A stretch of 21,657 bases of DNA from positions 1-21,657 of the IMG/VR virus record IMGVR_UViG_3300025127_000333, one strand, 5' to 3'. The first letter of the stretch is position 1, and each line of letters opens with the position of its first letter. The position numbers were made by a program, and so were the translations under genes. The notes beneath the pieces are model-generated. The model made no database searches, had not been told where the DNA came from, and was given only the letters and a program-made list of their open reading frames with translations. Positions 7,909 through 14,587 of the stretch are shown one piece after another. This stretch comes from a virus.

Positions 7909-8547
7909 CTATTTACCCCATTCTTTCTTCAGGTAATTCTGTACAAGAACAGATTTGGTAAAAATTTGCGGTGCTTCTTTATTCTGTGATAAAAATTGAT
8001 TTACCTCATATAGATTTTTTAGTATAAAATATTGTTGATACGAAATGTTAGAAGACATCCAACCTAGTATGTTTGTTCTAACTCCAGACGTTACTTTTGT
8101 AACACCGTGGGGATACGTGATAGGAAAGATAGCTGCTTGCCCCATCTCCAATTTTCTAGAAATAACGCCCAACTCTGTTTCAAAGAATATCTCTCCACCT
8201 TCATAGTTGTCATCCAGATTAATAGTAAAACCATAGTCAAAGAAGATATTATTGGATTTTGGACTTGCTTTAAAATTGTCAACATGAAGATTGTAGTAGT
8301 CTCCTTCTTCGTATCTGTTATAATAATTTACTGAAACTCTGTTGGGACAATACACTGTATCAATATAGTGTGTGTCATACATCTTAGAGATAATCAGTTT
8401 GCGTACTTCATCTGGTACGCCCTGTGATTCTTTGTTTTTTTTGATATCTGATACTGGTTGTGTTTTGTTACCGTCACCAAAAGTATCGTTGTTAATTTCA
8501 TTGTAGCAGAAGTCTGCTTCTTCTTTATTAAGTAGCTGTACAAACAT
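7909..8547 (-). CDS. 2-oxoglutarate/Fe(II)-dependent oxygenase, PKHD/prolyl-4-hydroxylase type
   Basis: 212 residues, close to the usual 200-230 of this class. These enzymes hydroxylate a substrate with O2 and 2-oxoglutarate using one Fe(II). The facial triad is visible: H88 and D90 in YYNLHVDNF and H147 in ITYPHGVT, with the 2-oxoglutarate-binding Arg at R157 (SGVRTNILGW). The double-stranded beta-helix core includes FTINLDDNYEGGEIFFE (107-123) and LEMGQAAIFP (133-142). The C-terminus (170-212) is a helical tail. The substrate is unknown; it could be a virion protein, a host protein or a small molecule. Start ATG has AAAGGG 7 nt upstream. It is an enzyme set among structural genes, a pattern seen in marine phages. 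Confidence 0.9.
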   Translation of the reverse strand: MFVQLLNKEEADFCYNEINNDTFGDGNKTQPVSDIKKNKESQGVPDEVRKLIISKMYDTHYIDTVYCPNRVSVNYYNRYEEGDYYNLHVDNFKASPKSNNIFFDYGFTINLDDNYEGGEIFFETELGVISRKLEMGQAAIFPITYPHGVTKVTSGVRTNILGWMSSNISYQQYFILKNLYEVNQFLSQNKEAPQIFTKSVLVQNYLKKEWGK

Positions 8548-8589
8548 AGTATGGCCCTTTCACAAATAATTGAACACAGCAAGAAAGGT

Positions 8590-8612
8590 GTGGGATTTTT
8601 ACAGAACCCCAC
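8590..8612 (-). other. Small hairpin in the gap before the oxygenase gene
   Basis: In the 78-base gap 8548-8625 the minus strand can pair GTGGG with CCCAC around a 13-base loop. No U-run follows directly (ACACCTTTCTT), so it is a poor rho-independent terminator. It might lower transcription or stabilise the upstream capsid messages. The oxygenase ribosome site (AAAGGG) lies downstream in the same gap. Confidence 0.25.
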
Positions 8613-8625
8613 GAAACTGTTAGAA

Positions 8626-9093
8626 CTACGTTCCAGATGAAACTGTAGCTGATTCGACAGGGTTACGAGAGATGTCGCAGATAACAGCGTGTACGCGCAT
8701 ACGCAACGCAGTTGTTCCACTAGAACCACCATCAAGAACCGTGACTTGAATCGCGTTAGCGGAGGTAACAGTGTTAATCGCTGCTGCTTTCAAATTAAAT
8801 TGAATAAGCGCAGCAGAGTTAGAGCCTCCACCGTCAACTAGCGAATCAACATCCGTCGATACACCAACGTCAAGAGTAATTTGTCCATTACCTGAAGCTT
8901 CTAGAACTTCGAGGCAACCACCAATTACCATCGTGTCTGCAGGAAGATCGATGAGTTTTACCACATCATCTCCTGCAAGGCTGGTGTTGTCTACAGCATC
9001 GTATACTGGAGAAGTAATGACATAAGGAACAGAAGCATTAGAAGGATGTCCTACCGTGCCTCCACCCGTAACTGTCCGATCATAAGTAGCCAT
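8626..9093 (-). CDS. Structural protein, candidate capsid decoration protein
   Basis: 155 residues, not recognised by name. It is beta-rich and Gly/Ser/Ala/Val-rich, with almost no Lys or Arg, as in shell-surface proteins. The middle reads KLIDLPADTMVIGGCLEVLE, then QITLDVGVSTDVDSLVDGG and ALRMRVHAVICDISRNP, suggesting a compact beta-sandwich or jelly roll. It follows the coat gene by 14 nt and has the strongest ribosome site in the window, so it is probably made in high amount. This suits a decoration or cement protein. The alternative is a small tail or head-completion protein. Confidence 0.8.
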   Translation of the reverse strand: MATYDRTVTGGGTVGHPSNASVPYVITSPVYDAVDNTSLAGDDVVKLIDLPADTMVIGGCLEVLEASGNGQITLDVGVSTDVDSLVDGGGSNSAALIQFNLKAAAINTVTSANAIQVTVLDGGSSGTTALRMRVHAVICDISRNPVESATVSSGT

Positions 9094-9102
9094 GATTCAT
9101 AC

Positions 9103-9110
9103 CCTCCTTA
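9103..9110 (-). promoter_or_regulatory. Ribosome binding site overlapping the coat-gene stop codon
   Basis: TAAGGAGG on the minus strand: the coat TAA (9110-9108) supplies the first bases of a full AAGGAGG site, 9 nt before the ATG at 9093. Ribosomes finishing the coat gene end on this site, which should couple high expression of the next gene to coat synthesis. Confidence 0.85.
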
Positions 9111-10079
9111 CGAGCCAAGATCAACAACACCAGAGAACACACCCTTGTAGCCATCGCCGCTACCACGCAGAACTTTACGTCCGAAGACATGAAGACCACG
9201 AACAATATCAGCAAAGCTGTCAGGGTCACGAATAACTTCCGTTTTAGCAATGTGAGAAGCTGTAGCAACAGCACTCATATGTCCATACAGGAAGATGTGT
9301 TCACCAGCATTGGTCGATGAGAATGTGTGACTCGACGCTGAACCAGCACCACCGTTAACGATAGCGTTAGTCTGATACAGTTTAAAGCCGTGAATGATTC
9401 GATCCGTTACCATACCATTCATTAGCGCAGAACCTGCTTCTCCAGTAACACTGGAATCCATCAGTTTTGCATCGGCTTGACGCAGAACTTCATAGAACTC
9501 AGGGTCGGCAACTAGCCAACGGTTTTCATAAGGGACATCGTTTTCGTCCATAACCTTTGCAGCAGCACTGATTGCATTGGCAAGTTCGTTACCCGTGCAA
9601 GCAGAACCAGTACCAGAACCAGTGATAGGAGACGCATCCGTACCCGTGTCACCTGCGCTAGTAGCAGCGTTGCTGTAAATGTTGTTAAGAACGTTGAAGT
9701 CAAACGCTTTCTTCAAAGTGTACGCACCAGAAGAAGTCGCCAGTGACTCAAAGTTAAGGTGAGAATGACGCTCTTCAATGTCATCTACCTTAAAAGCAAA
9801 GTAATTGCCCTGATCCACAACAAGCTGGATTTGGTCATCTGCCAAATCTTGCGTGTTAACTGTGGAACCGCGAGTATACGAAGATACCGAAATGGTCGGC
9901 TCTTTAATGATATTCACGGTGTCACCGAAGTTCTCAATCTCTCCAGAGTAATCGGTGTTGGTAATAGCTTCCGCTACCGAAGACCTACGAAAGTATTTGA
10001 GTACCTTTTGACTGTAGATAACAGGTACGAAATTACCTGACGGTAAGTTTGCGTATCCTGCAGCACTTGCATAAGCCAT
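9108..10079 (-). CDS. Major capsid (coat) protein
   Basis: 323 residues that build the icosahedral shell, in the HK97-like fold group by family resemblance. The N-terminus carries VPVIYSQKVLKYFRRSSVAE and AITNTDYSGEIENFGDTVNI, the typical start of coat proteins of podoviruses and marine phages. A motif YFAFKVDDIEERHSHLNF follows near residues 93-110, the helix that packs the capsomer. An insertion with Gly/Thr/Ser repeats (about 140-165) and the phrase NDVPYENRWLVADPEFYEVL are also typical. Position after the scaffold, a strong ribosome site and a length of 320-330 all agree. The stop codon TAA is part of the next gene's ribosome site. Confidence 0.93.
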   Translation of the reverse strand: MAYASAAGYANLPSGNFVPVIYSQKVLKYFRRSSVAEAITNTDYSGEIENFGDTVNIIKEPTISVSSYTRGSTVNTQDLADDQIQLVVDQGNYFAFKVDDIEERHSHLNFESLATSSGAYTLKKAFDFNVLNNIYSNAATSAGDTGTDASPITGSGTGSACTGNELANAISAAAKVMDENDVPYENRWLVADPEFYEVLRQADAKLMDSSVTGEAGSALMNGMVTDRIIHGFKLYQTNAIVNGGAGSASSHTFSSTNAGEHIFLYGHMSAVATASHIAKTEVIRDPDSFADIVRGLHVFGRKVLRGSGDGYKGVFSGVVDLGS

Positions 10080-10087
10080 TGCTTATA

Positions 10088-10095
10088 CTCCTTTT
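10088..10095 (-). promoter_or_regulatory. Strong ribosome binding site of the major coat gene
   Basis: AAAAGGAG on the minus strand, 8 nt before the coat ATG at 10079. It is among the best Shine-Dalgarno matches in the window, fitting the high copy number expected of coat protein. Confidence 0.85.
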
Positions 10096-10113
10096 ACAAA
10101 AGGTTTCAGTTTA

Positions 10114-11019
10114 TTATAGAGAATCTACTACTCGACCCTCTTTAGCTGCCTTGTCTATATCCTTTTCTACAGCAGCATATTCGTGAGGCTTTAACTTAGA
10201 AATTTCTTCGACAGTCCAAACTTTAGTGTCATCCTGCAGGTCTTCAATATAACGCCGTTGTTGCGTTTTTGTGATAGCCTCTGCAGCACTACGTTTTTGT
10301 GTCTTAGGTTTTCCTTGTGTAGTAGACCTCTTTTTTGACCTCGTTTTAGAGGACATACCTTTATCCGCTTTATACAAGTCAATAACTCTTGCGGCCCATT
10401 TAGCATCAGTATTGTTTTTATAGATACCATCTGCAATTGTAGAAGGCTGCTCATCAAGCCAGTTAAGAAAATCGTCACTCTCTTTCAACTCACCAAAGTC
10501 AGAGTGCATACTTAGAAGTTCTTGTTCTGCAGTTTGAACAACAGCTTCTTGCTCTTTAACTTTAAGGTCTTCAAGACGCGACTCAATATCTTTGACTCGA
10601 TCACTTGCCTTTAACGCTGAGATAGTTTCTACAACATCGTAAACATCTGGATACTTTTCACGGAACTCTGTCAACTCTTCCTCTGTCTTGGGCAGCACTG
10701 GTAGTTCACTAGATTTTTCTGCCATCGAAAGTTTAGCCTCAAGAAGTTCTTGTTGCTGTTTCCATTCGTTTAGTTTGCTGTCATAATGCTTTTTTAAATC
10801 ACCATAACGTTTTTTATAGTCATGTTCATTTGAAGCATTATCCTGCCTATTGACCAGACCTTGTTTTTTAGGTTTCGGAGTAGCCATATCTACAGGGTCT
10901 TCCACCTCATCATCGTCTGGTTCGTCTAAGCTTAACCTATACTGATTCTCGTATGGGGTAGGCTCAAGTTCTTCGTTGTACTCCTCTTCTAAAGCTATAT
11001 CATCATTACGTACAGTCAT
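10114..11019 (-). CDS. Capsid scaffolding protein (inferred)
   Basis: 301 residues. The acidic N-terminus (1-45, many Glu/Asp) leads into long predicted coiled coils (about 65-105 and 130-170, e.g. RVKDIESRLEDLKVKEQEAV). A basic patch follows at 225-245 (SSKTRSKKRSTTQGKPKTQK), and a short helical domain ends the protein (267-295, TVEEISKLKPHEYAAVEKDI). Acidic-helical-basic composition and a place directly upstream of the coat gene are the hallmarks of podoviral scaffolds, whose basic C-terminus binds coat subunits. No protease domain is seen. There is little sequence identity to rely on, so the call rests on composition, size and context. The gap to the coat gene is 34 nt. Confidence 0.8.
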   Translation of the reverse strand: MTVRNDDIALEEEYNEELEPTPYENQYRLSLDEPDDDEVEDPVDMATPKPKKQGLVNRQDNASNEHDYKKRYGDLKKHYDSKLNEWKQQQELLEAKLSMAEKSSELPVLPKTEEELTEFREKYPDVYDVVETISALKASDRVKDIESRLEDLKVKEQEAVVQTAEQELLSMHSDFGELKESDDFLNWLDEQPSTIADGIYKNNTDAKWAARVIDLYKADKGMSSKTRSKKRSTTQGKPKTQKRSAAEAITKTQQRRYIEDLQDDTKVWTVEEISKLKPHEYAAVEKDIDKAAKEGRVVDSL

Positions 11020-11158
11020 CTTTACCTCTCTTTCGTGGGGCCGTACTGAACCAGGATAAATTAAAAAAGCTCATCCAAAAAGTTACTAGCATACGGGTAG
11101 CCTACGGTAGGTTAGCAATGGGGCCAAACAACACCTTGTTACTTGGGTAGCCATTGAT
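11020..11158. other. Longest non-coding gap, between lysozyme and scaffold genes
   Basis: 139 bases without a convincing gene. On the minus strand it holds two copies of GGCTACCC followed by AGTAAC (plus-strand 11138-11152 and 11082-11102), separated by 1 and 7 bases. The sequence between them can fold into an imperfect hairpin that ends just before TAACTTTTT (about 11079-11115). This could be a leaky terminator or processing site splitting the lysis genes from the head genes. Weak -10-like sites (TATGCT, TATCCT) exist but lack a good -35. A purine-rich ribosome site (AGAGAGGTAAAG) lies immediately before the scaffold ATG. Confidence 0.4.
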
Positions 11159-11641
11159 TTAAAGGAACATCTGATAAAATTCAGAATTACGATGTTCCAA
11201 TTCTTTTACTTCGCCATAACCATTGCGATAGTATCTCTTGTATTCCTTGTGCATTGTTTCCGTATCGTTATCTATAGCTGCAGCTACAAACTTAGGAAAC
11301 TTACGTAGTCCGTTTGCACCAAGGTTAAAAACAAAATCAGTAAACATTTCTTTACAATTTTGCGGAAGGCTGTCAAAGTCACCACTGGCAAACTCAGAGA
11401 TAACATGGCTAGCACCATCGCAAGCATTTAGTATATCGTGTATTAGTAACTTCTCTATTTCGTCGTCACTAACACCTTCTTGCATCCACTCTTCACTGTC
11501 TAGTAGCTTGTGTCCGTAACCAATAGTGTCGTTACCGCCTTCTGGTGATTTGTGCGGATACCATGTGCCATCTTGAAAACCAGCTTTACCGCCGTTCTCG
11601 ACACACTTAATGTACTCTATGAACTGCCCACGTATTTCCAT
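11159..11641 (-). CDS. GH24 phage-type lysozyme (T4 lysozyme family)
   Basis: 160 residues, normal for a single-domain GH24 muramidase that cuts the MurNAc-GlcNAc bond. Catalytic Glu is E15 in KCVENGGKAG; the paired Asp is D24 (FQDGTWYPH), nine residues later as in T4 lysozyme (E11/D20). The third residue is T39 in DTIGYGHKL, with about nine extra residues between D24 and T39 compared with T4. FVFNLGANGLRKFPKF (103-118) matches the second conserved helix region. No signal peptide or membrane segment is seen, and no holin is evident nearby, so export needs a partner outside the window or the enzyme is particle-borne. It is coupled to the SleB gene by a 1-nt overlap. Either endolysin or entry enzyme is possible. 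Confidence 0.92.
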   Translation of the reverse strand: MEIRGQFIEYIKCVENGGKAGFQDGTWYPHKSPEGGNDTIGYGHKLLDSEEWMQEGVSDDEIEKLLIHDILNACDGASHVISEFASGDFDSLPQNCKEMFTDFVFNLGANGLRKFPKFVAAAIDNDTETMHKEYKRYYRNGYGEVKELEHRNSEFYQMFL

Positions 11642-14361
11642 TATGCTGCCTCGTCAAGAACCCTATTTACAAAACCACCATCTTTTTTATTAATTCCAAA
11701 AAATATGTGGCTTTTTATTTTAGCTGTTCGTGTCATATTTTTTGCCCAAGACGGTTCTTCTGTTACACCTTCAGGATTGTAATAATGTGTAGCACCATTA
11801 GTGATATCTTCATCTTTACCTTGTAATATTTGTTCTGCTAATTTTTTTGCTTGATTATAAAGTTTATCGCCAGAATCTGTATTCATCATAGTTACAAAGT
11901 TTTCGTATCGTGGACCTTTATATGCTTCAGGGTCATTTAAGTCTGGAAGAATTGCTGAAAATTGTTTCTTTGCTAAAATAACATCAGGAATAGTTTTACC
12001 AAATCTTGTGCCGTATTTAGTGCGATTATTAATAACGTGCATGACGGCTCTCATACCTTCTATACCATCTCCTCTTGCTTCACCCATAGCAACGAGAGCC
12101 ATCATTTGAACAGGATGCAACTTACTAAATAAAGCCATGTTTTTCTTAGCTTCTTGTATTTTTTCTGAATCAGGTGTCATTTGTTCTATTGTTGGTTCAG
12201 CAGTAGCAGGTACACTATCATTAGTCATCCCTGATTCATCTACACCCATTTCTTTCATAGGTTCTAATCGTTTTTGCAAGAACGGGTCTGATTCTGTAGA
12301 AAGTGGAGATTTTGGTTCAGGAGTGTCTAGATATACCCCGCTTTTTGCTATTTCAGGCATAGGTATACCTCCTGGTTCAGTTCCAAGAGCGTATCCCTGT
12401 GGTGCAGCAAAACCTTGCTGTACAACACGGCCCATTGGATCAACCATTGGAGGTTGTTGTGCTTGCCTACGTGTGCGCTCAAGAGCTTGCATTTGATTGT
12501 AAGCAGAAGGTGATTGTTGTGACGCATCAGCTTCTAACACTGCAGCACTAGTTTGCATTTGTCTCTTTTGCGGATCATCTACAAACCCACCTTGTTGCAT
12601 CATTGGTGCTTGGGGTGCTGGAGCCGCCTGTGCTGGTGCTGGTGCAGGTTGTGCTTCAGCCATAGGCTGCTGCTCCTGCATAGATGGTTGCTTTTCTTCT
12701 TCAAGACGCTTACGCAGGTCGAGACCTTCTTGCCTGATTTTATCAAGATACTTTTTGCCACCGCCAAAAAACGGCACAAGCATTTTAGGAATGTGATATT
12801 CATAGTTACTTACTTTAATTGGTACGTCATCAGTTGGGTCTAGGTCTGTGCCTTTAAGATTAACACCGTTCTCCATTGCTAGGTCGATGGCTTCTTTAGC
12901 GTAACGGTTGAGGTCTTTTAGACCAACTAGTAATACTGTCTCGTAGGGCAGAATGTAGTCACCTGCATCAGCTTCGCGTGGTATGTCATCCTTCACAGAC
13001 ATTGCACCGCCCTGTTGTGGCTGCGCTGCTTGTTCGTTGATCATGCCAAGGTTAGACATGTCGGCTTCTGCACCCTGTGCTACTTGACCGCCTTCTTGGT
13101 AGTCACCAAAACCGCCGTCTCCAAAATCGTCTCCTCCAAAATCGTCTGCCCCGCCACCTCCAAAACCAGTGCCACCGCCGCTGCTGTCACCGCTGCCATC
13201 GCCGTCACCGCCGCCATCATCGGCAACTCCATCCTTTTCACCTGGAGCATCTGGAGAACCTGCTTCAGGACCGCCTGATAAGTCTGGTCCTCCTCCACCT
13301 TGATCAAGTCCAAAATAAAAACTATCTTTCTGACCATACGTTTGATTTAAAACTTCATCTACATAACTTCTATTTTCTTGTGATATTCCAAAAAATCCAT
13401 CTCCTCTTACGTCTATAATATTTAATGCAGCAAATGGATCTTTATCCGCTAAATTTTGAAAATCTGCTGTTGTACCCATTGCAACAGTTTGACCACCTGC
13501 AGTTTTAAATGTACCATCTAACTGATATCCAGGTGTAAAAGATCCCGAAGAGTACTCTTCTCCTCCTACTAATTTTAGTAGAGGTTTCATCCAAGTTTTT
13601 TTACTACCGAATACAGGATGATTTTCATAATTATCTTTTTCAATTTCAAAATAAAGGTCTGGGTCTATTACTTTTCCTTCTCTATCAACTGGTTGTCCTA
13701 AAAAATTAAATTGTGAAAAACCTGCTTGAATAGCTGCTATTTCCTTATCATTAAGATCACCTTGAGCTATTAGTGCATCTATTTCTTCAGCCGTTAATGT
13801 ACCTACATCTGTGTATACATTTTCTGATTTCATACCTGATATAAATGCTGCCCCACCTCCAGGTAAAGCTAATTTTAATAAATCCATAACACCTATATCA
13901 GGATTAACCATAGGATCTATAACATCACTACCAGAGGTATCACCATCATCTTGAGCCTTACGCTGTGTCTGTATTACTGATTGTGGTGCATCAACAGACT
14001 CTATAGGTGCAGCAGGAGCAATTGATTCTGCATCTTGAGCCATACCAATACGACCTCTAGAGGAACCAAACGGAGAGGAAGTAAACGTAGATAAGCCACT
14101 AGGCATTAAACCTGATTGTGCTGCAGTACGATAAAACTTTTGTGCAGAAACACCTTCAGGTACTTCAGGCAATAATTCGTTTTGACGAAGACCAATACCC
14201 TCGTTTATTTTTTCAACAATTTCAGGCCAAGAAAGTTTTTTCTTACCAGAAACAGAAGATGTAACACCTTGTGGCGTTATTGTTCCAGGTTCAATAGTTG
14301 TGCCTGTAGACTCTCCTAGTGCTTCTTCAAATTGTTCAGCGATTTCCTCTAGTGTTGCCAT
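11641..14361 (-). CDS. Virion-type protein with C-terminal SleB-like cell wall hydrolase domain
   Basis: 906 residues. Residues 1-350 are polar, with no family I recognise. Residues 354-420 are almost wholly Gly/Asp/Ser, a flexible linker. Two tandem copies of a DD[IV]P...Y.[IL]P unit follow (458-487 and 511-540), then a Gln/Pro/Ala-rich linker (560-660). Residues about 750-890 match the SleB/CwlJ hydrolase_2 fold: MALVAMGEARG with candidate catalytic E761, MRAVMHVINNR, KKQFSAIL, and DITNGATHYYNP with PSWAKNM. The domain cuts peptidoglycan. Fusion to a long flexible body suggests a particle-borne enzyme used at entry rather than a free endolysin. The start has AAAGG 9 nt upstream and overlaps the previous gene by 26 nt. 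The stop overlaps the lysozyme ATG (TAATG). Confidence 0.9.
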   Translation of the reverse strand: MATLEEIAEQFEEALGESTGTTIEPGTITPQGVTSSVSGKKKLSWPEIVEKINEGIGLRQNELLPEVPEGVSAQKFYRTAAQSGLMPSGLSTFTSSPFGSSRGRIGMAQDAESIAPAAPIESVDAPQSVIQTQRKAQDDGDTSGSDVIDPMVNPDIGVMDLLKLALPGGGAAFISGMKSENVYTDVGTLTAEEIDALIAQGDLNDKEIAAIQAGFSQFNFLGQPVDREGKVIDPDLYFEIEKDNYENHPVFGSKKTWMKPLLKLVGGEEYSSGSFTPGYQLDGTFKTAGGQTVAMGTTADFQNLADKDPFAALNIIDVRGDGFFGISQENRSYVDEVLNQTYGQKDSFYFGLDQGGGGPDLSGGPEAGSPDAPGEKDGVADDGGGDGDGSGDSSGGGTGFGGGGADDFGGDDFGDGGFGDYQEGGQVAQGAEADMSNLGMINEQAAQPQQGGAMSVKDDIPREADAGDYILPYETVLLVGLKDLNRYAKEAIDLAMENGVNLKGTDLDPTDDVPIKVSNYEYHIPKMLVPFFGGGKKYLDKIRQEGLDLRKRLEEEKQPSMQEQQPMAEAQPAPAPAQAAPAPQAPMMQQGGFVDDPQKRQMQTSAAVLEADASQQSPSAYNQMQALERTRRQAQQPPMVDPMGRVVQQGFAAPQGYALGTEPGGIPMPEIAKSGVYLDTPEPKSPLSTESDPFLQKRLEPMKEMGVDESGMTNDSVPATAEPTIEQMTPDSEKIQEAKKNMALFSKLHPVQMMALVAMGEARGDGIEGMRAVMHVINNRTKYGTRFGKTIPDVILAKKQFSAILPDLNDPEAYKGPRYENFVTMMNTDSGDKLYNQAKKLAEQILQGKDEDITNGATHYYNPEGVTEEPSWAKNMTRTAKIKSHIFFGINKKDGGFVNRVLDEAA

Positions 14362-14587
14362 CTTTATGTGCCTTTATTGTAGCTTGTGTAGCATCCTTTA
14401 GGTTAATTAAGGTTTCCAGTAAAGCCAGCTTGCCCTGGAGACGGCGCAGTTCCAACTCCGATTCCACCACCACCAACTGCTGTCTCATCGTTTGGGCCAC
14501 TTCCTTGAGGTAGCTTTCCAGCCCCTGCCATTCCAGATTGCTGTTGGCCAGCGGCAGCAGCTTCTGGGCTTGCTCCTTGTTGATCAT
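14336..14587 (-). CDS. Small coiled-coil protein overprinted on the portal 3' end
   Basis: 83 residues in a different frame from the portal. The first 185 bases lie inside the portal gene and the last 26 overlap the next gene. It has its own ribosome site (AAAGGA, about 10 nt before the ATG). The protein is well-formed: EWQGLESYLKEVAQTMRQQL and then a heptad-like helix ELRRLQGKLALLETLINLKD. This looks like a small phage protein family that normally follows the portal, with an LRRLQG-L-LL-L core. In the overlap the portal sequence is low-complexity, so the constrained frame is probably this one. Function unknown; a helical oligomeric structural or assembly role is a guess. Confidence 0.8.
   Translation of the reverse strand: MINKEQAQKLLPLANSNLEWQGLESYLKEVAQTMRQQLVVVESELELRRLQGKLALLETLINLKDATQATIKAHKDGNTRGNR

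Noticed and set aside
8394-8735. Minus-strand frame of 113 codons across the gap before the oxygenase gene
   Set aside because: It overlaps the ends of two well-supported genes in another frame, and its sequence is Cys/Leu/Thr-rich without structure. It is probably a shadow frame.
11086-11154. 22-codon frame in the lysozyme-scaffold gap, starting ATGGCTACC on the minus strand
   Set aside because: No ribosome site, very short, with arbitrary-looking composition. The gap is better read as non-coding.
13077-13418. Plus-strand frame of 113 codons rich in His, Arg and Leu
   Set aside because: It is the reverse of the Gly/Asp-rich linker codons in the SleB fusion gene, a composition artefact.
11641-14361. 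Reading the 906-residue protein as a tape-measure protein
   Set aside because: It lacks the long helical body of tape measures, and the tail genes are of the short-tailed type. Gly/Asp and Gln/Pro linkers plus SleB fit a particle-borne enzyme better.
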